The notes: generated by a model not told the origin, from the letters alone. A DNA stretch of 64,000 nucleotides from Acetobacter oeni (GCF_011516825.1 NZ_WOTA01000004.1:124001-188000), one strand, 5' to 3'. Counted from the stretch's first letter, positions 33,634 through 42,552 are shown. Made by a program: numbers and translations.

Positions 33634-34791
33634 ATGAGCGACACGCTGGTTGCGGAAGAACCTGATATCGAAACAGGCCCGAAAACCGTCACGGAATACG
33701 ACATCCGGCAGATCGAAGCCGATCCGGGCGCTCTGAACTATTATCAGCAGCACGGCGCCAGCACGCTTCACGATGCCTTCGCCATTGCGAATATCCTCCA
33801 CACGGACAAATACGTCCGGGAGGCCGCCTCCATCTACGGCCTGGCTTTCCGCCTCCATTCGGAAAGTAACTCCGCCTACCCGATGCCGCACTCACTCCTG
33901 CAGGCCCGGCTGCTCTGCCTGCTGAAAAGCGGCACAACCCCGCCGCAGCGTGAAGTCGATATTCTCCGCTCGCTCAATATCCCGCTCGCAAATTATATCG
34001 AGGGCGTCGAACTCGCCTGGCACCGGCAGGATTTCAAAGGTGCCATAGCCAGAATCGGCAACGCCTACGAAGAATTTCATACCGGAGAGGAAATCGACGC
34101 CGTTCTCCTCGAAATAGCCCTGAACTCTTCCCTCGACCTGTTTTCTGCCTCTCCCGTCTCGGATAAACGCATCCCGCGCCGCCTGTTCATGTACTGGGAT
34201 CAGAACCCGCCGGAAGAAATCCGGAATAACTTCGATTACCATAAGAATATCGAAGGTTTTGAATGCAGAATTTTCGATAAGCACGAAGCTGCCGAATGGC
34301 TGTACGATAACTACGGCATCGAAGCCCGCTCCCTGTTTCTCGGAGCACGGCACCCGGCGGAAGCCGCGGATTTTTTACGCGTGCATGTGACCCAGATGTA
34401 CGGAGGCTGGTGGCTTGATGCCGATATCCGCGTCCGCGACACCGCGGCCGTGAACTTCCTGGCAACGCAGACCGATCAGAATGTTATCGTCCTGACAAAT
34501 AACTGTGTCGTCCATAACGATTTTTACGGAACGATAGCAAACAGCACCGTGGGCGCAGACTGCCTGCTGTCCCTCTACAGAAACTGCTATCTGCATACCG
34601 GCCTGTTCATCGCGTACAAAACCGGCCCCGGTGTCTTCAACCGGGCGCTCAGCCGCAGAATACATCGCTCTTACGAGGGCGTTAAATCTCCGGATTCAAT
34701 CAGAATTTACCGTAGCGACGTTTTTGACCGCGTCATTCATCAGTTCGACACGCCTTATAAGACTGTCCTGCCTTCCTGGCATTCAGTCTGA
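33634..34791 (+). CDS. Glycosyltransferase with DXD motif (GT32-like sugar transferase)
   Basis: 385 residues. After an N-terminal helical part (about 1-185), the catalytic half begins with IPRRLFMYWDQNPPEEIRNN, typical of the Gly_transf_sug/GT32 fold. The metal-binding DXD is in MYGGWWLDADIRV, preceded by AADFLRVHVTQ, which matches the usual A-x-D-x-x-R-x-x-x-L/Q arrangement. C-terminal W-H-S residues resemble the conserved His of such enzymes. It probably transfers a sugar in surface polysaccharide synthesis; no other glycan genes flank it. ATG 33634 has GGGGAGAG about 11 bases upstream. Confidence 0.75.
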   Translation: MSDTLVAEEPDIETGPKTVTEYDIRQIEADPGALNYYQQHGASTLHDAFAIANILHTDKYVREAASIYGLAFRLHSESNSAYPMPHSLLQARLLCLLKSGTTPPQREVDILRSLNIPLANYIEGVELAWHRQDFKGAIARIGNAYEEFHTGEEIDAVLLEIALNSSLDLFSASPVSDKRIPRRLFMYWDQNPPEEIRNNFDYHKNIEGFECRIFDKHEAAEWLYDNYGIEARSLFLGARHPAEAADFLRVHVTQMYGGWWLDADIRVRDTAAVNFLATQTDQNVIVLTNNCVVHNDFYGTIANSTVGADCLLSLYRNCYLHTGLFIAYKTGPGVFNRALSRRIHRSYEGVKSPDSIRIYRSDVFDRVIHQFDTPYKTVLPSWHSV

Positions 34792-34796
34792 CAAAG

Positions 34797-34834
34797 CGAT
34801 ACCCGGACAGCACGAGAGCCCTGTCCGGGTATCG
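34797..34834. terminator. Long hairpin between convergent genes
   Basis: A perfect 14-bp stem (34797-34810 with 34821-34834, arm CGATACCCGGACAG) with a 10-base loop. On the plus strand it is followed by AAAAAAA, not T, so it is not a textbook terminator in either direction, but its position between convergent genes suggests transcript ending or 3'-end protection. Confidence 0.55.
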
Positions 34835-34860
34835 AAAAAAACCCTGGAATCCGAAGATCT

Positions 34861-35667
34861 TCAGGTGATCTCATAAGTCGTGACGTTAAAAGACGTCAGA
34901 AGATGCGGACCAAACGACGTCGAAATCGCAACATCCGCCGCGTCACGCCCGCGCGCAATCACAATACGTCCGATACGCGGCACATTATGACGGGCATCAA
35001 ACGTATACCAGTTACCATCCAGCCAGACTTCGAACCATGCGGAAAAATCCATCGGGTCAGGCAGGAGAGGGACGCCAATATCCCCCAGATACCCCGTGCA
35101 GTATCGCGCCGGAATGTTCATGCAGCGGCAAAGCGTCACCGCAAGATGAGCAAAGTCCCGACACACGCCGATGCGCTCATTCCAGCCTTCCCACGCCGTC
35201 CGGGTGTTTCGCGCATTGGCATAACTGAATGTGAGGTGATTGTGCACATAGTCCACAATCGACTGCACCCGCGCCCAGCCATGCGGCGTATTGCCGAATA
35301 TCGACCAGGCAAACTCTGAAAGAAGATCCGTCTCGCAATAGCGGCTGCCAAGCAGAAAAACGAGAACATCGGACGGCAGATCCTGAACCGGAGTCTGCCG
35401 TGCGTCATAGACGTGCCGCTCATGCCTGCCGCTGTCATAAACAGTGAATTCAGCCGATGTGCGAAACACGCCGGCCGGTGCCACAAGCCTCGTGCAGCGA
35501 TTGCCAAATCCGTCGATATAACGCTGCACCGGAACCAGAGGCTCAAAAACAGGGCGTTGCGGCGTAATAAGATCCGGCTCCCGTTCCGGACGGATATCAA
35601 GCATCAGGATAAGCGGCGTCGGTGCCAGAAATTCAATTGAAATGTCGTAACCGGCGCGAATTTCCAT
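34861..35667 (-). CDS. Transglutaminase-like cysteine protease family protein
   Basis: 268 residues. N-terminal beta-sandwich region, then the transglutaminase core at about 150-240. ERIGVCRDFAHLAVTLCR holds the catalytic Cys, IPARYCTGYLGDIGVP follows, and DFSAWFEVWLDGNWYTFDARHN carries the Asp of the triad. The position usually occupied by the catalytic His, just before AWFEV, is Ser here, while a His lies in DARHN. Members of this bacterial subgroup are probably peptidases or amide hydrolases of unknown target. No signal peptide. Stand-alone gene. Confidence 0.8.
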   Translation of the reverse strand: MEIRAGYDISIEFLAPTPLILMLDIRPEREPDLITPQRPVFEPLVPVQRYIDGFGNRCTRLVAPAGVFRTSAEFTVYDSGRHERHVYDARQTPVQDLPSDVLVFLLGSRYCETDLLSEFAWSIFGNTPHGWARVQSIVDYVHNHLTFSYANARNTRTAWEGWNERIGVCRDFAHLAVTLCRCMNIPARYCTGYLGDIGVPLLPDPMDFSAWFEVWLDGNWYTFDARHNVPRIGRIVIARGRDAADVAISTSFGPHLLTSFNVTTYEIT

Positions 35668-36033
35668 AAATTATGTCTCCCTGCGTCCCCAAAATCATCC
35701 TGCCGATCCAGACGGCGGAAAGAGACGATATTCAGTAAGTTCCGAAAGGTCCCCCGGATCATGAACGGGACAACGGGAACATTTCCCGATGCACGGAGCA
35801 CAGTTTTAACGAGCAGGGGACCGGCGTGGTTCCACCAGATCGTTACGATTATGATATTTGTACGGAACCGGCACGGATAAGCAACAGCTTAACGGCCATG
35901 CGCCCGGGCACAGTCTCAAATCACGACAAACAGCCTTGATACCGGTCGCCAACTATGTGACTCCGGTCAGGACTAAAATCACGACCGTCACATAAATGTG
36001 CCGGGTCACACGTGCGTCAGGCGAGAGAACAGG
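35668..36033. other. 366-bp divergent intergenic region
   Basis: Between the leftward transglutaminase-like gene and the rightward N-formylglutamate amidohydrolase gene. No open frame with coding character. It contains the bulged inverted repeat at 35954-35994 close to the rightward gene, and GGGACAACGGGAAC-type sequence near 35767-35780. Confidence 0.35.
35954..35994. repeat. Extended inverted repeat upstream of N-formylglutamate amidohydrolase
   Basis: TATGTGA (35954-35960) pairs with TCACATA (35988-35994), and inside it CGGTC (35964-35968) pairs with GACCG (35983-35987), leaving a three-base bulge and a 14-base loop. It lies 39 bases before the ATG. It could be an operator or an RNA hairpin near the transcript start. 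The outer arms resemble CRP half-sites, but the spacing is far too long for a CRP site. Confidence 0.45.
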
Positions 36034-36867
36034 ATGACAACGACCGGAAGCAAACACAACGAGCCGACGACGCTCCTTCGTGCAGGAGACCCGGAACCCG
36101 TTCGCGTCCATGGCAGCGCCGGTTCTCAGTCACCGTTTCTGCTGGTCAGTGACCACGCCGGGCGCGCCATCCCGACCGCGCTGGCAACTCTCGGCGTCCC
36201 GGAGAAGGACCTCTCCCGCCACATCGGATGGGATATCGGCATCGACGGCCTGGGCCGGCTTCTGGCCCGGCAACTCGGCGCATTGCTGATCGAACAGACC
36301 TATTCCCGCCTCGTCATCGACTGTAACCGCGCACCGGGCCATCCCACGGCCATCGTCACCGTCAGCGATGGCACCCCGGTTCCGGCCAACGCCGATCTGC
36401 CAGCCGGGGCCGCCTCCATGAGAACCCTGGAAATTTTCGAGCCCTATCACACCCGCATCGGCGAGGAACTCGACCGGCGCACGGAGGCCGGTCTCGAAAC
36501 ATTTCTCGTGGCATTACACAGCTTCACCCCGGAAATGCACGGCCTGAAGCGTCCCTGGCAGGCAGGCGTGCTGCACAATCATGATCCGAGATTCGGACGG
36601 CTGCTCATCGACATACTGCTCGAAGAGGGACTCGTAACCGGCGACAACGAACCCTATGAGCTGACCGATACCAGCGACTACACCGTCCCCGTGCATGGTG
36701 AACGCCGGCGCATCCCCCATGTCGAGCTGGAAATCCGTCAGGATCTGATCGCATCGGAAGCCGGACAGGCCGAATGGGCCAGCCGGCTCGCAAAAGCCCT
36801 GAACGAGGCCCGCGCCCGCTACCACACTCAGTACGGAAAACACCCCGATCAGGAGAGCCAGCCGTGA
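36034..36867 (+). CDS. N-formylglutamate amidohydrolase family protein
   Basis: 277 residues. LLVSDHAGRAIP, HIGWDIGIDGLGRLLARQLG, YSRLVIDCNRAPGHP and ALHSFTPEMHGLKRPW are the diagnostic blocks of the HutG-type amidohydrolase family, which hydrolyses N-formyl-L-glutamate in histidine breakdown. No hut genes are nearby, so a different formyl- or N-acyl-amino-acid substrate is possible. ATG 36034 has GAGAG six bases upstream; the longer frame before it lacks one. The stop overlaps the aroE GTG start. Confidence 0.88.
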   Translation: MTTTGSKHNEPTTLLRAGDPEPVRVHGSAGSQSPFLLVSDHAGRAIPTALATLGVPEKDLSRHIGWDIGIDGLGRLLARQLGALLIEQTYSRLVIDCNRAPGHPTAIVTVSDGTPVPANADLPAGAASMRTLEIFEPYHTRIGEELDRRTEAGLETFLVALHSFTPEMHGLKRPWQAGVLHNHDPRFGRLLIDILLEEGLVTGDNEPYELTDTSDYTVPVHGERRRIPHVELEIRQDLIASEAGQAEWASRLAKALNEARARYHTQYGKHPDQESQP

Positions 36868-37769
36868 AAAGGGGCAGAATAACCGGTCAGGCAAAACTCG
36901 CCGGCGTCCTCGGTCACCCGGTCTCTCACTCCCTGTCGCCCGTCCTGCACAATTACTGGCTCGAACAGCGGAATATCGACGGCGCCTATGTTCCGCTCCC
37001 CGTCCGCCCGGAGCAGTTCGCCATCGCCGTGCGTGGCCTCCAGGCCGCCGGTTTCCGAGGCGCAAACGTCACGATCCCGCACAAGGAAGCCGCCTTCGCA
37101 CTCGTCGATGAGCCTGACCTCGCGGCCCGCCTCTCCGGTTCCGTGAACACGCTTGTCTTCAGCGAGGACGGACGCATTCAGGGCTCCTCCACGGATGGTT
37201 TCGGCTTCCTCGAAAGTCTGACAGCAGATGGCGTCGATCTCACGCATCTCAGACAGCAAGGCCCGGCCCTCCTGTTCGGAGCCGGCGGCGCCGCGCGATC
37301 CATTGCAACAGCCCTGCTGGAACAGGGTTTTTCCGTCATCATCAGCAACCGGACGGAACCCCGTGCCCACGCCCTGGTCAAAGACCTCTCCCAGGCATGG
37401 GAGGAACACACCGGCAACAGCGCGCCAGACCTGTCTGTCCAGCCCTGGGCAACCCCGGAGAGCGTTTCCGGCGACATCTCCCTGCTTGTCAACACCACAT
37501 CGCTCGGCATGTCCGGTGGCCCGGATACCGCATGGATGCCGGATCTCGCCCATGCGTCTGAAAATCTCGTTGTCTGCGATATCGTCTACATCCCGCGCGA
37601 GACCCCGCTGCTAAAAGCGGCCACCCAACGCGGACTGGTCGCGGTCGGCGGCCTCGGTATGCTCCTCCATCAGGCCCGCCCGGGCTTCCGCGCCTGGTTC
37701 GGCACCGAAACCACGGTCGATGCCGCAACCATTGATTACGTCTCGGACGCCCTGAAGTGCCGCGCCTGA
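36864..37769 (+). CDS. aroE: Shikimate dehydrogenase (NADP+)
   Basis: Reduces 3-dehydroshikimate to shikimate in aromatic amino-acid synthesis. 301 residues from the GTG at 36864 (AGGAG eight bases upstream, overlapping the previous stop as GTGA). LGHPVSHSLSPVLHNYWL gives the shikimate-binding Ser pair, NVTIPHKEAAF the catalytic Lys, LLFGAGGAARSIATALL the NADP-binding glycine motif, and GGLGMLLHQARPGFRAW the C-terminal conserved block. It is somewhat longer than the common 275-residue form. The order aroE-coaE-dnaQ is widely conserved in alphaproteobacteria. Confidence 0.95.
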   Translation: MKRGRITGQAKLAGVLGHPVSHSLSPVLHNYWLEQRNIDGAYVPLPVRPEQFAIAVRGLQAAGFRGANVTIPHKEAAFALVDEPDLAARLSGSVNTLVFSEDGRIQGSSTDGFGFLESLTADGVDLTHLRQQGPALLFGAGGAARSIATALLEQGFSVIISNRTEPRAHALVKDLSQAWEEHTGNSAPDLSVQPWATPESVSGDISLLVNTTSLGMSGGPDTAWMPDLAHASENLVVCDIVYIPRETPLLKAATQRGLVAVGGLGMLLHQARPGFRAWFGTETTVDAATIDYVSDALKCRA

Positions 37770-37776
37770 CCTGCCC

Positions 37777-38430
37777 ATGAAAATCCTCGGCCTGACCGGC
37801 GGCATCGGGATGGGCAAAACAACCGTCGCCCGTATGCTGAAACAGGCCGGCTTCCCTGTCTTTGATTCGGATGCCGAAGTCCATCGCCTGCAAGGCCCGG
37901 GCGGAGAGGCGGTGCAGGCCGTAGGCCACCTGATCCCATCCGCGCTTATCCCCGGCACAGACCCCGGATTACGGAAACACCCTTCGGGCGCCAGCCTCAG
38001 CCGAACGGCATTACGCCAGGCCATCATGGCCGATCCGTCTCTGATCCGCTCACTGGAGAAAATACTTCATCCCATGGTGTTCGCCGCCCGTGACCGCTTC
38101 CTGCGCCGATGCCGTTACAGGGGCGTGCACTGGGCCGTCATCGACGTGCCGCTCCTGTTCGAAACCGGCACTGACCGCCGCTGCAACCGTGTGGCCGTCG
38201 TCTCGGCTCCACATGCCACTCAGGTCAGACGGATCGCGCAGCGCCGCAGCATGAGCAGGACCGAAGCCGCCCGCATGATTGCGCTTCAGATGCCGGACTG
38301 CGAAAAGCGCCGACGGGCAGATGTCGTCATCCGCACCGGACTGTCCATGGCCGATACCCGCGCGCAGGTGAGGGCGCTCATCCGGCAGCTGCGGTCAGAC
38401 AACACCAGAGAAAAGGAAACACAATTATGA
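37777..38430 (+). CDS. coaE: Dephospho-CoA kinase
   Basis: Last step of coenzyme A synthesis. 217 residues with P-loop LGLTGGIGMGKTTVARML at 4-21 and the acceptor-binding VFDSDAEVHRL. IDVPLLFETG supplies the conserved Asp/Pro and the RRIAQRR lid follows. Seven bases after aroE and overlapping dnaQ by ATGA, so all three are translated in series. It contains a short extra loop (GTDPGLRKHPSGAS) before the LSRTALRQAI helix, where family members usually have a tighter turn. Confidence 0.94.
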   Translation: MKILGLTGGIGMGKTTVARMLKQAGFPVFDSDAEVHRLQGPGGEAVQAVGHLIPSALIPGTDPGLRKHPSGASLSRTALRQAIMADPSLIRSLEKILHPMVFAARDRFLRRCRYRGVHWAVIDVPLLFETGTDRRCNRVAVVSAPHATQVRRIAQRRSMSRTEAARMIALQMPDCEKRRRADVVIRTGLSMADTRAQVRALIRQLRSDNTREKETQL

Positions 38431-39110
38431 AACGGTCAGTCCTTTTCGATACGGAAACAACCGGTCTGGAAGCCACCGGAGGCGACCGCATCATCGAAAT
38501 CGCCGCCCTAGAACTGCTGGGCGATCTCCCGACCGGGCGCGCCTTCCACGTTCTGATCGATCCCGAGCGGGACGTCCCGCCCGAGGCCGCCCGCGTCCAC
38601 GGCTTCACCCGGGAAGATCTGGAAGGAAAACCGAAATTCGCCGAAATCGCGGACGATTTTCTGGCCTTTATCGGCAATGACGAACTGATTGCCCATAACG
38701 CAACCTTCGATTTCGGCTTCATCAACGCGGAACTGGACCGCATTGGAAAACCGCCGCTCGACGACGAACGCAAGGTCGATACCCTCCTGCTGGCCCGCGA
38801 CCGGTTCCCCGGCATGCCCAACAACCTCGACGCCCTCTGCCGGCGTTACGGCATCGACCTCTCCGAGCGCACGACACACAACGCGCTGCTCGACTGCAAA
38901 CTCCTGTCCGAAGTCTATATCGAACTGATGGGAGGCCGTCAGCACGGCCTCGGCCTCGGCGGCGAAGACGGCGAAGACACCCTCCAGTCCGTCCGCTACA
39001 AACGACAGGAAACACCGCGCAGACCAATCCTCATCGTTCCGGATGAAACCGCGCTGGCAGCGCACGCCGCCTTTGTCGACGCCATGAAAGACCCCGTCTG
39101 GCGACGTTAA
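38427..39110 (+). CDS. dnaQ: DNA polymerase III epsilon subunit (proofreading exonuclease)
   Basis: 227 residues. DEDD exonuclease: ExoI motif VLFDTETTGLEA, ExoII in LIAHNATFDFGFINAEL, ExoIII in HNALLDCKLLSEVYIEL with the catalytic His. A C-terminal tail of about 50 residues would contact the alpha subunit. It removes misincorporated bases during replication. It starts inside the coaE stop codon and ends 16 bases before the convergent sensor kinase gene. Confidence 0.95.
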   Translation: MKRSVLFDTETTGLEATGGDRIIEIAALELLGDLPTGRAFHVLIDPERDVPPEAARVHGFTREDLEGKPKFAEIADDFLAFIGNDELIAHNATFDFGFINAELDRIGKPPLDDERKVDTLLLARDRFPGMPNNLDALCRRYGIDLSERTTHNALLDCKLLSEVYIELMGGRQHGLGLGGEDGEDTLQSVRYKRQETPRRPILIVPDETALAAHAAFVDAMKDPVWRR

Positions 39111-39126
39111 ACCCAAAGACGGGATT

Positions 39127-40716
39127 TTACGCGACCAGTATCACTCTGACCGCCAGCCCGTGCGGCACCCGGTTGTAAAGCTTCACATCGCCACCCTGAC
39201 CCAGAATGATCGTCCGGGTAATCGACAGCCCCAGACCCGTGCCGCCAGTCTCGCGATTCCGGCTTTCCTCCGCCCGGACAAACGGCTCAAACATCCTCTC
39301 AAGGTCCTCAGGCAGCAATCCCGGCCCCTCATCCTCAACAAGGACCACCACATGTCCGTCTTCCGGTTTTGAAACCGTGACCGTCGCACTCCCGCCATAA
39401 ATGATCGCGTTGTTCACGACGTTGGTAAAAGCGCGTTTCAGGGCAAGCGGCCGGCCTCTGATAATCACCGGCGGAGGATCACCGGCCAGAATGATTTTGT
39501 CCGCATCGGCAGGACGACTTTCCCCGACATCATCGACAACAGTGGCCAGCAGGGCCGTCAGATCAAGCGCCGTCATCGCCTCGCGGGTCGAACTGTCACG
39601 TCCGAAAGCAAGCGTCGATTCCACCATCGCCGAAAGCTCGTTCAGATCCGTGAGAACCTTCTCCCGCATCTCATCATCTTCAATAAACTCGGCACGAAGT
39701 TTCAGCCGCGTAATCGGCGTGCGCAGATCATGCCCGATCGCCGTCAGCAGATGGGTCCGCTCCGAAACAAACCGCCCGACGCGATCCGCCATGGCGTTAA
39801 AGGCCGCCGCGGCCCGCGCGATCTCTGTCGGCCCGTTCTGCGGCAGCGGCGGCGTACCCGCGTCAGGCACAAAAGCCTCGGCGGCGGCGGCCAGCGTGCC
39901 CACAGGCGCAATCATTCGCCGCATACCCCACAAAATGAGAATACAGCCGCCCGCCGTCATCAGGCCGAACGCAATGGGAAAAGCCGGCGAACTGAACGGC
40001 GTCGGAACCGGAAGACGATAATGAATGACAAGCCAGCGCGTATCATTGGGCAGAAGCAACGCGATACCCTGCCTTCGTGTGTGCCGGTCAGGCACCGTAA
40101 ACACACGTTGCGGACGCCAGCGTGAAGGAAGCACCGGAAAACGGTGCCCGTCCACTCTGGGATCACATTGCTGACCCTGAAAAGCCGGATGCGGCCCCCC
40201 CTGATCCGGCGAACGACCTTCATCCGGCCCGTGATCACGCATCGAAAAAGCAGAAGGCGGCCCGCCATGAAACATCCCCGGGCCACCCATATCGTCAGGT
40301 CCATGCGGCGGCCCTCCGCCATCCGGAAAACCCGGATTGCCACCCTGTCCTCCGGGAAATCCTCCCGGAATGAAAAGCAGCCGGCGAAAATCGGCCGCCG
40401 ATACTTCCAGTGTCATATCCGGATCAGGTCTGGAGGCGAGCGTTACGTTAAAATTCGCAGGCAGTTGCAGATCATCGACCGCGCTTACCCGGTCTTCCGG
40501 GCTGGTTTCAGCCACCGTCCGGTAAGCCATGATGGCATGCGTCACCGCCTGGTGAGAGGCCAGCCGATCATCAAATGCAATGCGATCCAGCGTCTCGATC
40601 GTCAGTCCGACGATCTCGAGCAAGGCAAAACCGACAATGAGCAGAAGGCTCGTGCGCGCCACAAGAGAAGAGGGCAGGGGCGAGTGCCGGACAAGCCAGT
40701 CTGAGAGACGTTTCAT
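39127..40716 (-). CDS. Sensor histidine kinase (EnvZ/OmpR-partner type) with Gly/Pro-rich sensor insert
   Basis: 529 residues. TM1 at about 20-40; periplasmic region at about 41-250; TM2 near 255-275; then HAMP; H-box HLLTAIGHDLRTPITRLKLR with the phospho-His; N-box NVVNNAIIYGG; G boxes EDEGPGLLPEDLERMFEPF and GGTGLGLSIT. The periplasmic part holds an unusual insert (about 117-190) dominated by Gly, Pro, Asp and His. It follows the response regulator gene by 62 bases on the same strand, so they form one two-component system. The signal is unknown; the His/Asp-rich insert would allow metal binding. Confidence 0.9.
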   Translation of the reverse strand: MKRLSDWLVRHSPLPSSLVARTSLLLIVGFALLEIVGLTIETLDRIAFDDRLASHQAVTHAIMAYRTVAETSPEDRVSAVDDLQLPANFNVTLASRPDPDMTLEVSAADFRRLLFIPGGFPGGQGGNPGFPDGGGPPHGPDDMGGPGMFHGGPPSAFSMRDHGPDEGRSPDQGGPHPAFQGQQCDPRVDGHRFPVLPSRWRPQRVFTVPDRHTRRQGIALLLPNDTRWLVIHYRLPVPTPFSSPAFPIAFGLMTAGGCILILWGMRRMIAPVGTLAAAAEAFVPDAGTPPLPQNGPTEIARAAAAFNAMADRVGRFVSERTHLLTAIGHDLRTPITRLKLRAEFIEDDEMREKVLTDLNELSAMVESTLAFGRDSSTREAMTALDLTALLATVVDDVGESRPADADKIILAGDPPPVIIRGRPLALKRAFTNVVNNAIIYGGSATVTVSKPEDGHVVVLVEDEGPGLLPEDLERMFEPFVRAEESRNRETGGTGLGLSITRTIILGQGGDVKLYNRVPHGLAVRVILVA

Positions 40717-40778
40717 GACGATTTCAGTGCCTCAGACCACAAAGGCCGGCTGTCACAGGACAGATATATGAAAAAACC

Positions 40779-41495
40779 TCAGCGGCGCTCGACATCCGCC
40801 GCCAGAACATAACCGCCGCCGCGAACCGTCTTGATGAGTTGCGCGTTCCGACCGTCATCCTCCAGCTTCCGGCGCAGACGGCTGACAGCAACGTCAATCG
40901 CCCGGTCAAACGGCCCGGCCTGACGTCCGCGCAGCAGATCCAGCAGCATGTCACGCGTCAGCACACGGTTCGCACGCTCCAGCAGAGCAAGGAGCAGATC
41001 GTATTCACCACCCGTCAGAGGCACTTCCACGCCCTCGGGATTCAACAGTCGCCTGCGGGCAATCTCCAGCGTCCAGCCGGCAAAGATAATCTCGCGAACC
41101 TCACCGTTGCCCTGCTCCTGGGTCTCCGTGGCCCGCCGCAACACCGCGCGGATACGCGCCAGAAGCTCCCTGGGATTGAACGGCTTTGCCACATAATCAT
41201 CGGCGCCAAGCTCCAGCCCGATGATCCGGTCCGTGTCATCGCCCATCGCGGTGAGCATGATGATCGGAATATTGGTCTGGGATCGCAGCCAGCGCGCGAC
41301 ATCAAGCCCCGATTCGCCGGGAAGCATGAGATCGAGCACGACAAGGTGGTAATGCCCCTGACTCCATACGCGGCGTGCCTCGCGCCCGTCACGGGCACTG
41401 GTAACCCGCATCTGATTGCGCTCAAGAAATTTCGACAGAAGATCACGAATTTCACGATCGTCATCGATGACCAGTATATGCGGTGTTTGCTCCAT
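40779..41495 (-). CDS. OmpR-family response regulator
   Basis: 238 residues. Receiver domain with acidic pair IDDDREI, phospho-acceptor Asp in LVVLDLMLPGESG, and the Lys of the switch in VAKPFNPREL. C-terminal winged-helix DNA-binding domain with LTGGEYDLLLALLERANRVL and VSRLRRKLEDD. Partner of the downstream histidine kinase. ATG 41495 lacks a ribosome-binding site and has a TATACA-like box only about eight bases upstream, so the mRNA may be leaderless; a longer start at 41543 would add 16 residues. It is divergent from the PRC-barrel gene over 130 bases. Confidence 0.92.
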   Translation of the reverse strand: MEQTPHILVIDDDREIRDLLSKFLERNQMRVTSARDGREARRVWSQGHYHLVVLDLMLPGESGLDVARWLRSQTNIPIIMLTAMGDDTDRIIGLELGADDYVAKPFNPRELLARIRAVLRRATETQEQGNGEVREIIFAGWTLEIARRRLLNPEGVEVPLTGGEYDLLLALLERANRVLTRDMLLDLLRGRQAGPFDRAIDVAVSRLRRKLEDDGRNAQLIKTVRGGGYVLAADVERR

Positions 41496-41625
41496 GGTGC
41501 ATGTATAAAACAGGAATCGACCGTTGTGCAGATCGTGTTTCATTCCGTTTCACTTCGGGATGTGCCGAAGAAATAATTGTCACTCTGCGGTAAACTACCG
41601 TTTTTGAAGGTCCCGGAGACGTTGA

Positions 41626-42480
41626 ATGGGCGTGGCTGATTCTTCCCTGGTAACACCCCGCCTCGGCGCGGTGTGTCTCGCCCTGTTCGTCGCAGTTATC
41701 TCAGGCCCCGAAGCCTATGCGGGCGACGCCGATTCTCCTCCCGCCCCGGTCGTTAATCCGTCTCTCATCAGCCCGGCCGGCACTCAGGACAATCAGCATA
41801 CCGCCACACAGGGCGCTCCTCCTCCCGCGCTACCCGCCATCGATCCGTCCCGTGACGAGCCGACCGGCGATAACCCCGAGCAGTCCATCGCTCTCACCCC
41901 GCAGGAAAACGCGGCGGCCGGACCCGCGAAAAAAGACAGTCAGCCGGTCGCCGAGATCGCGTCGCTGCCTCTCGGCGGTTTGCTGGACCGGCAGGTGAGG
42001 GGAACGGATCACGGAACTCTCGGACACATCGTCGATGTCCTTATCGGCGCGGATGGACAGATCAAGGCAATCGTCGTGGATATCGGCGGGTTTCTCGGCG
42101 TCGGAAACCGGCGCGTCGCGATCGCCTGGTCTCTCCTGTCCCTGGAAGATGCCGATCCGAAATATCCGATCACCGTCCTCGCGCCGTCCGGCGTCATCAG
42201 ATCAGCTCCTGCATACAATCCGGGCGAGAAGACCACGCAGATCCTCACCGGCCCCCGCACCACAGCCCCCGCGGCGGATGCGGATAAAGAAAATGAACAG
42301 AAATCCGCGTCCCCCGATACATCGCCGGATGGCCCCGTCATCGCCCCGATACGGATGACAGCGCCCCCCACGCAGGAGAAATCCTCGCCGGATTCAGGAA
42401 ACCCGGAGCAGAACAAGGACACGACGCAACCGGATGCTCAGGGTCAGACACGGCCTCCGGCACACGAACACGACCGATAA
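41626..42480 (+). CDS. PRC-barrel domain exported protein
   Basis: 284 residues with a signal peptide (LGAVCLALFVAVISGPEAYA, cleaved near 30). A Pro/Ala-rich stretch precedes the PRC-barrel at about 105-185 (LLDRQVRGTDHGTLGHIVDV, AIVVDIGGFLGVGNRRVAI, then WSLLSL). The C-terminal 90 residues are Pro/Asp/Gln-rich and probably disordered. Periplasmic PRC-barrel proteins of this type are common in acetic acid bacteria but uncharacterised. CGGAG lies about eight bases before ATG 41626. Divergence from the two-component genes suggests possible control by that system. Confidence 0.78.
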   Translation: MGVADSSLVTPRLGAVCLALFVAVISGPEAYAGDADSPPAPVVNPSLISPAGTQDNQHTATQGAPPPALPAIDPSRDEPTGDNPEQSIALTPQENAAAGPAKKDSQPVAEIASLPLGGLLDRQVRGTDHGTLGHIVDVLIGADGQIKAIVVDIGGFLGVGNRRVAIAWSLLSLEDADPKYPITVLAPSGVIRSAPAYNPGEKTTQILTGPRTTAPAADADKENEQKSASPDTSPDGPVIAPIRMTAPPTQEKSSPDSGNPEQNKDTTQPDAQGQTRPPAHEHDR

Positions 42481-42552
42481 CCGGATCATGAAACATATTT
42501 CAGCCCGGATGACCGCCAACTCCGTCCGGAAACGCGCTCTGTCGCACCACTC

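Noticed and set aside
35954..35994. CRP site from TGTGA and TCACA half-sites
   Set aside because: A CRP site has six bases between the half-sites; here more than 25 separate them.
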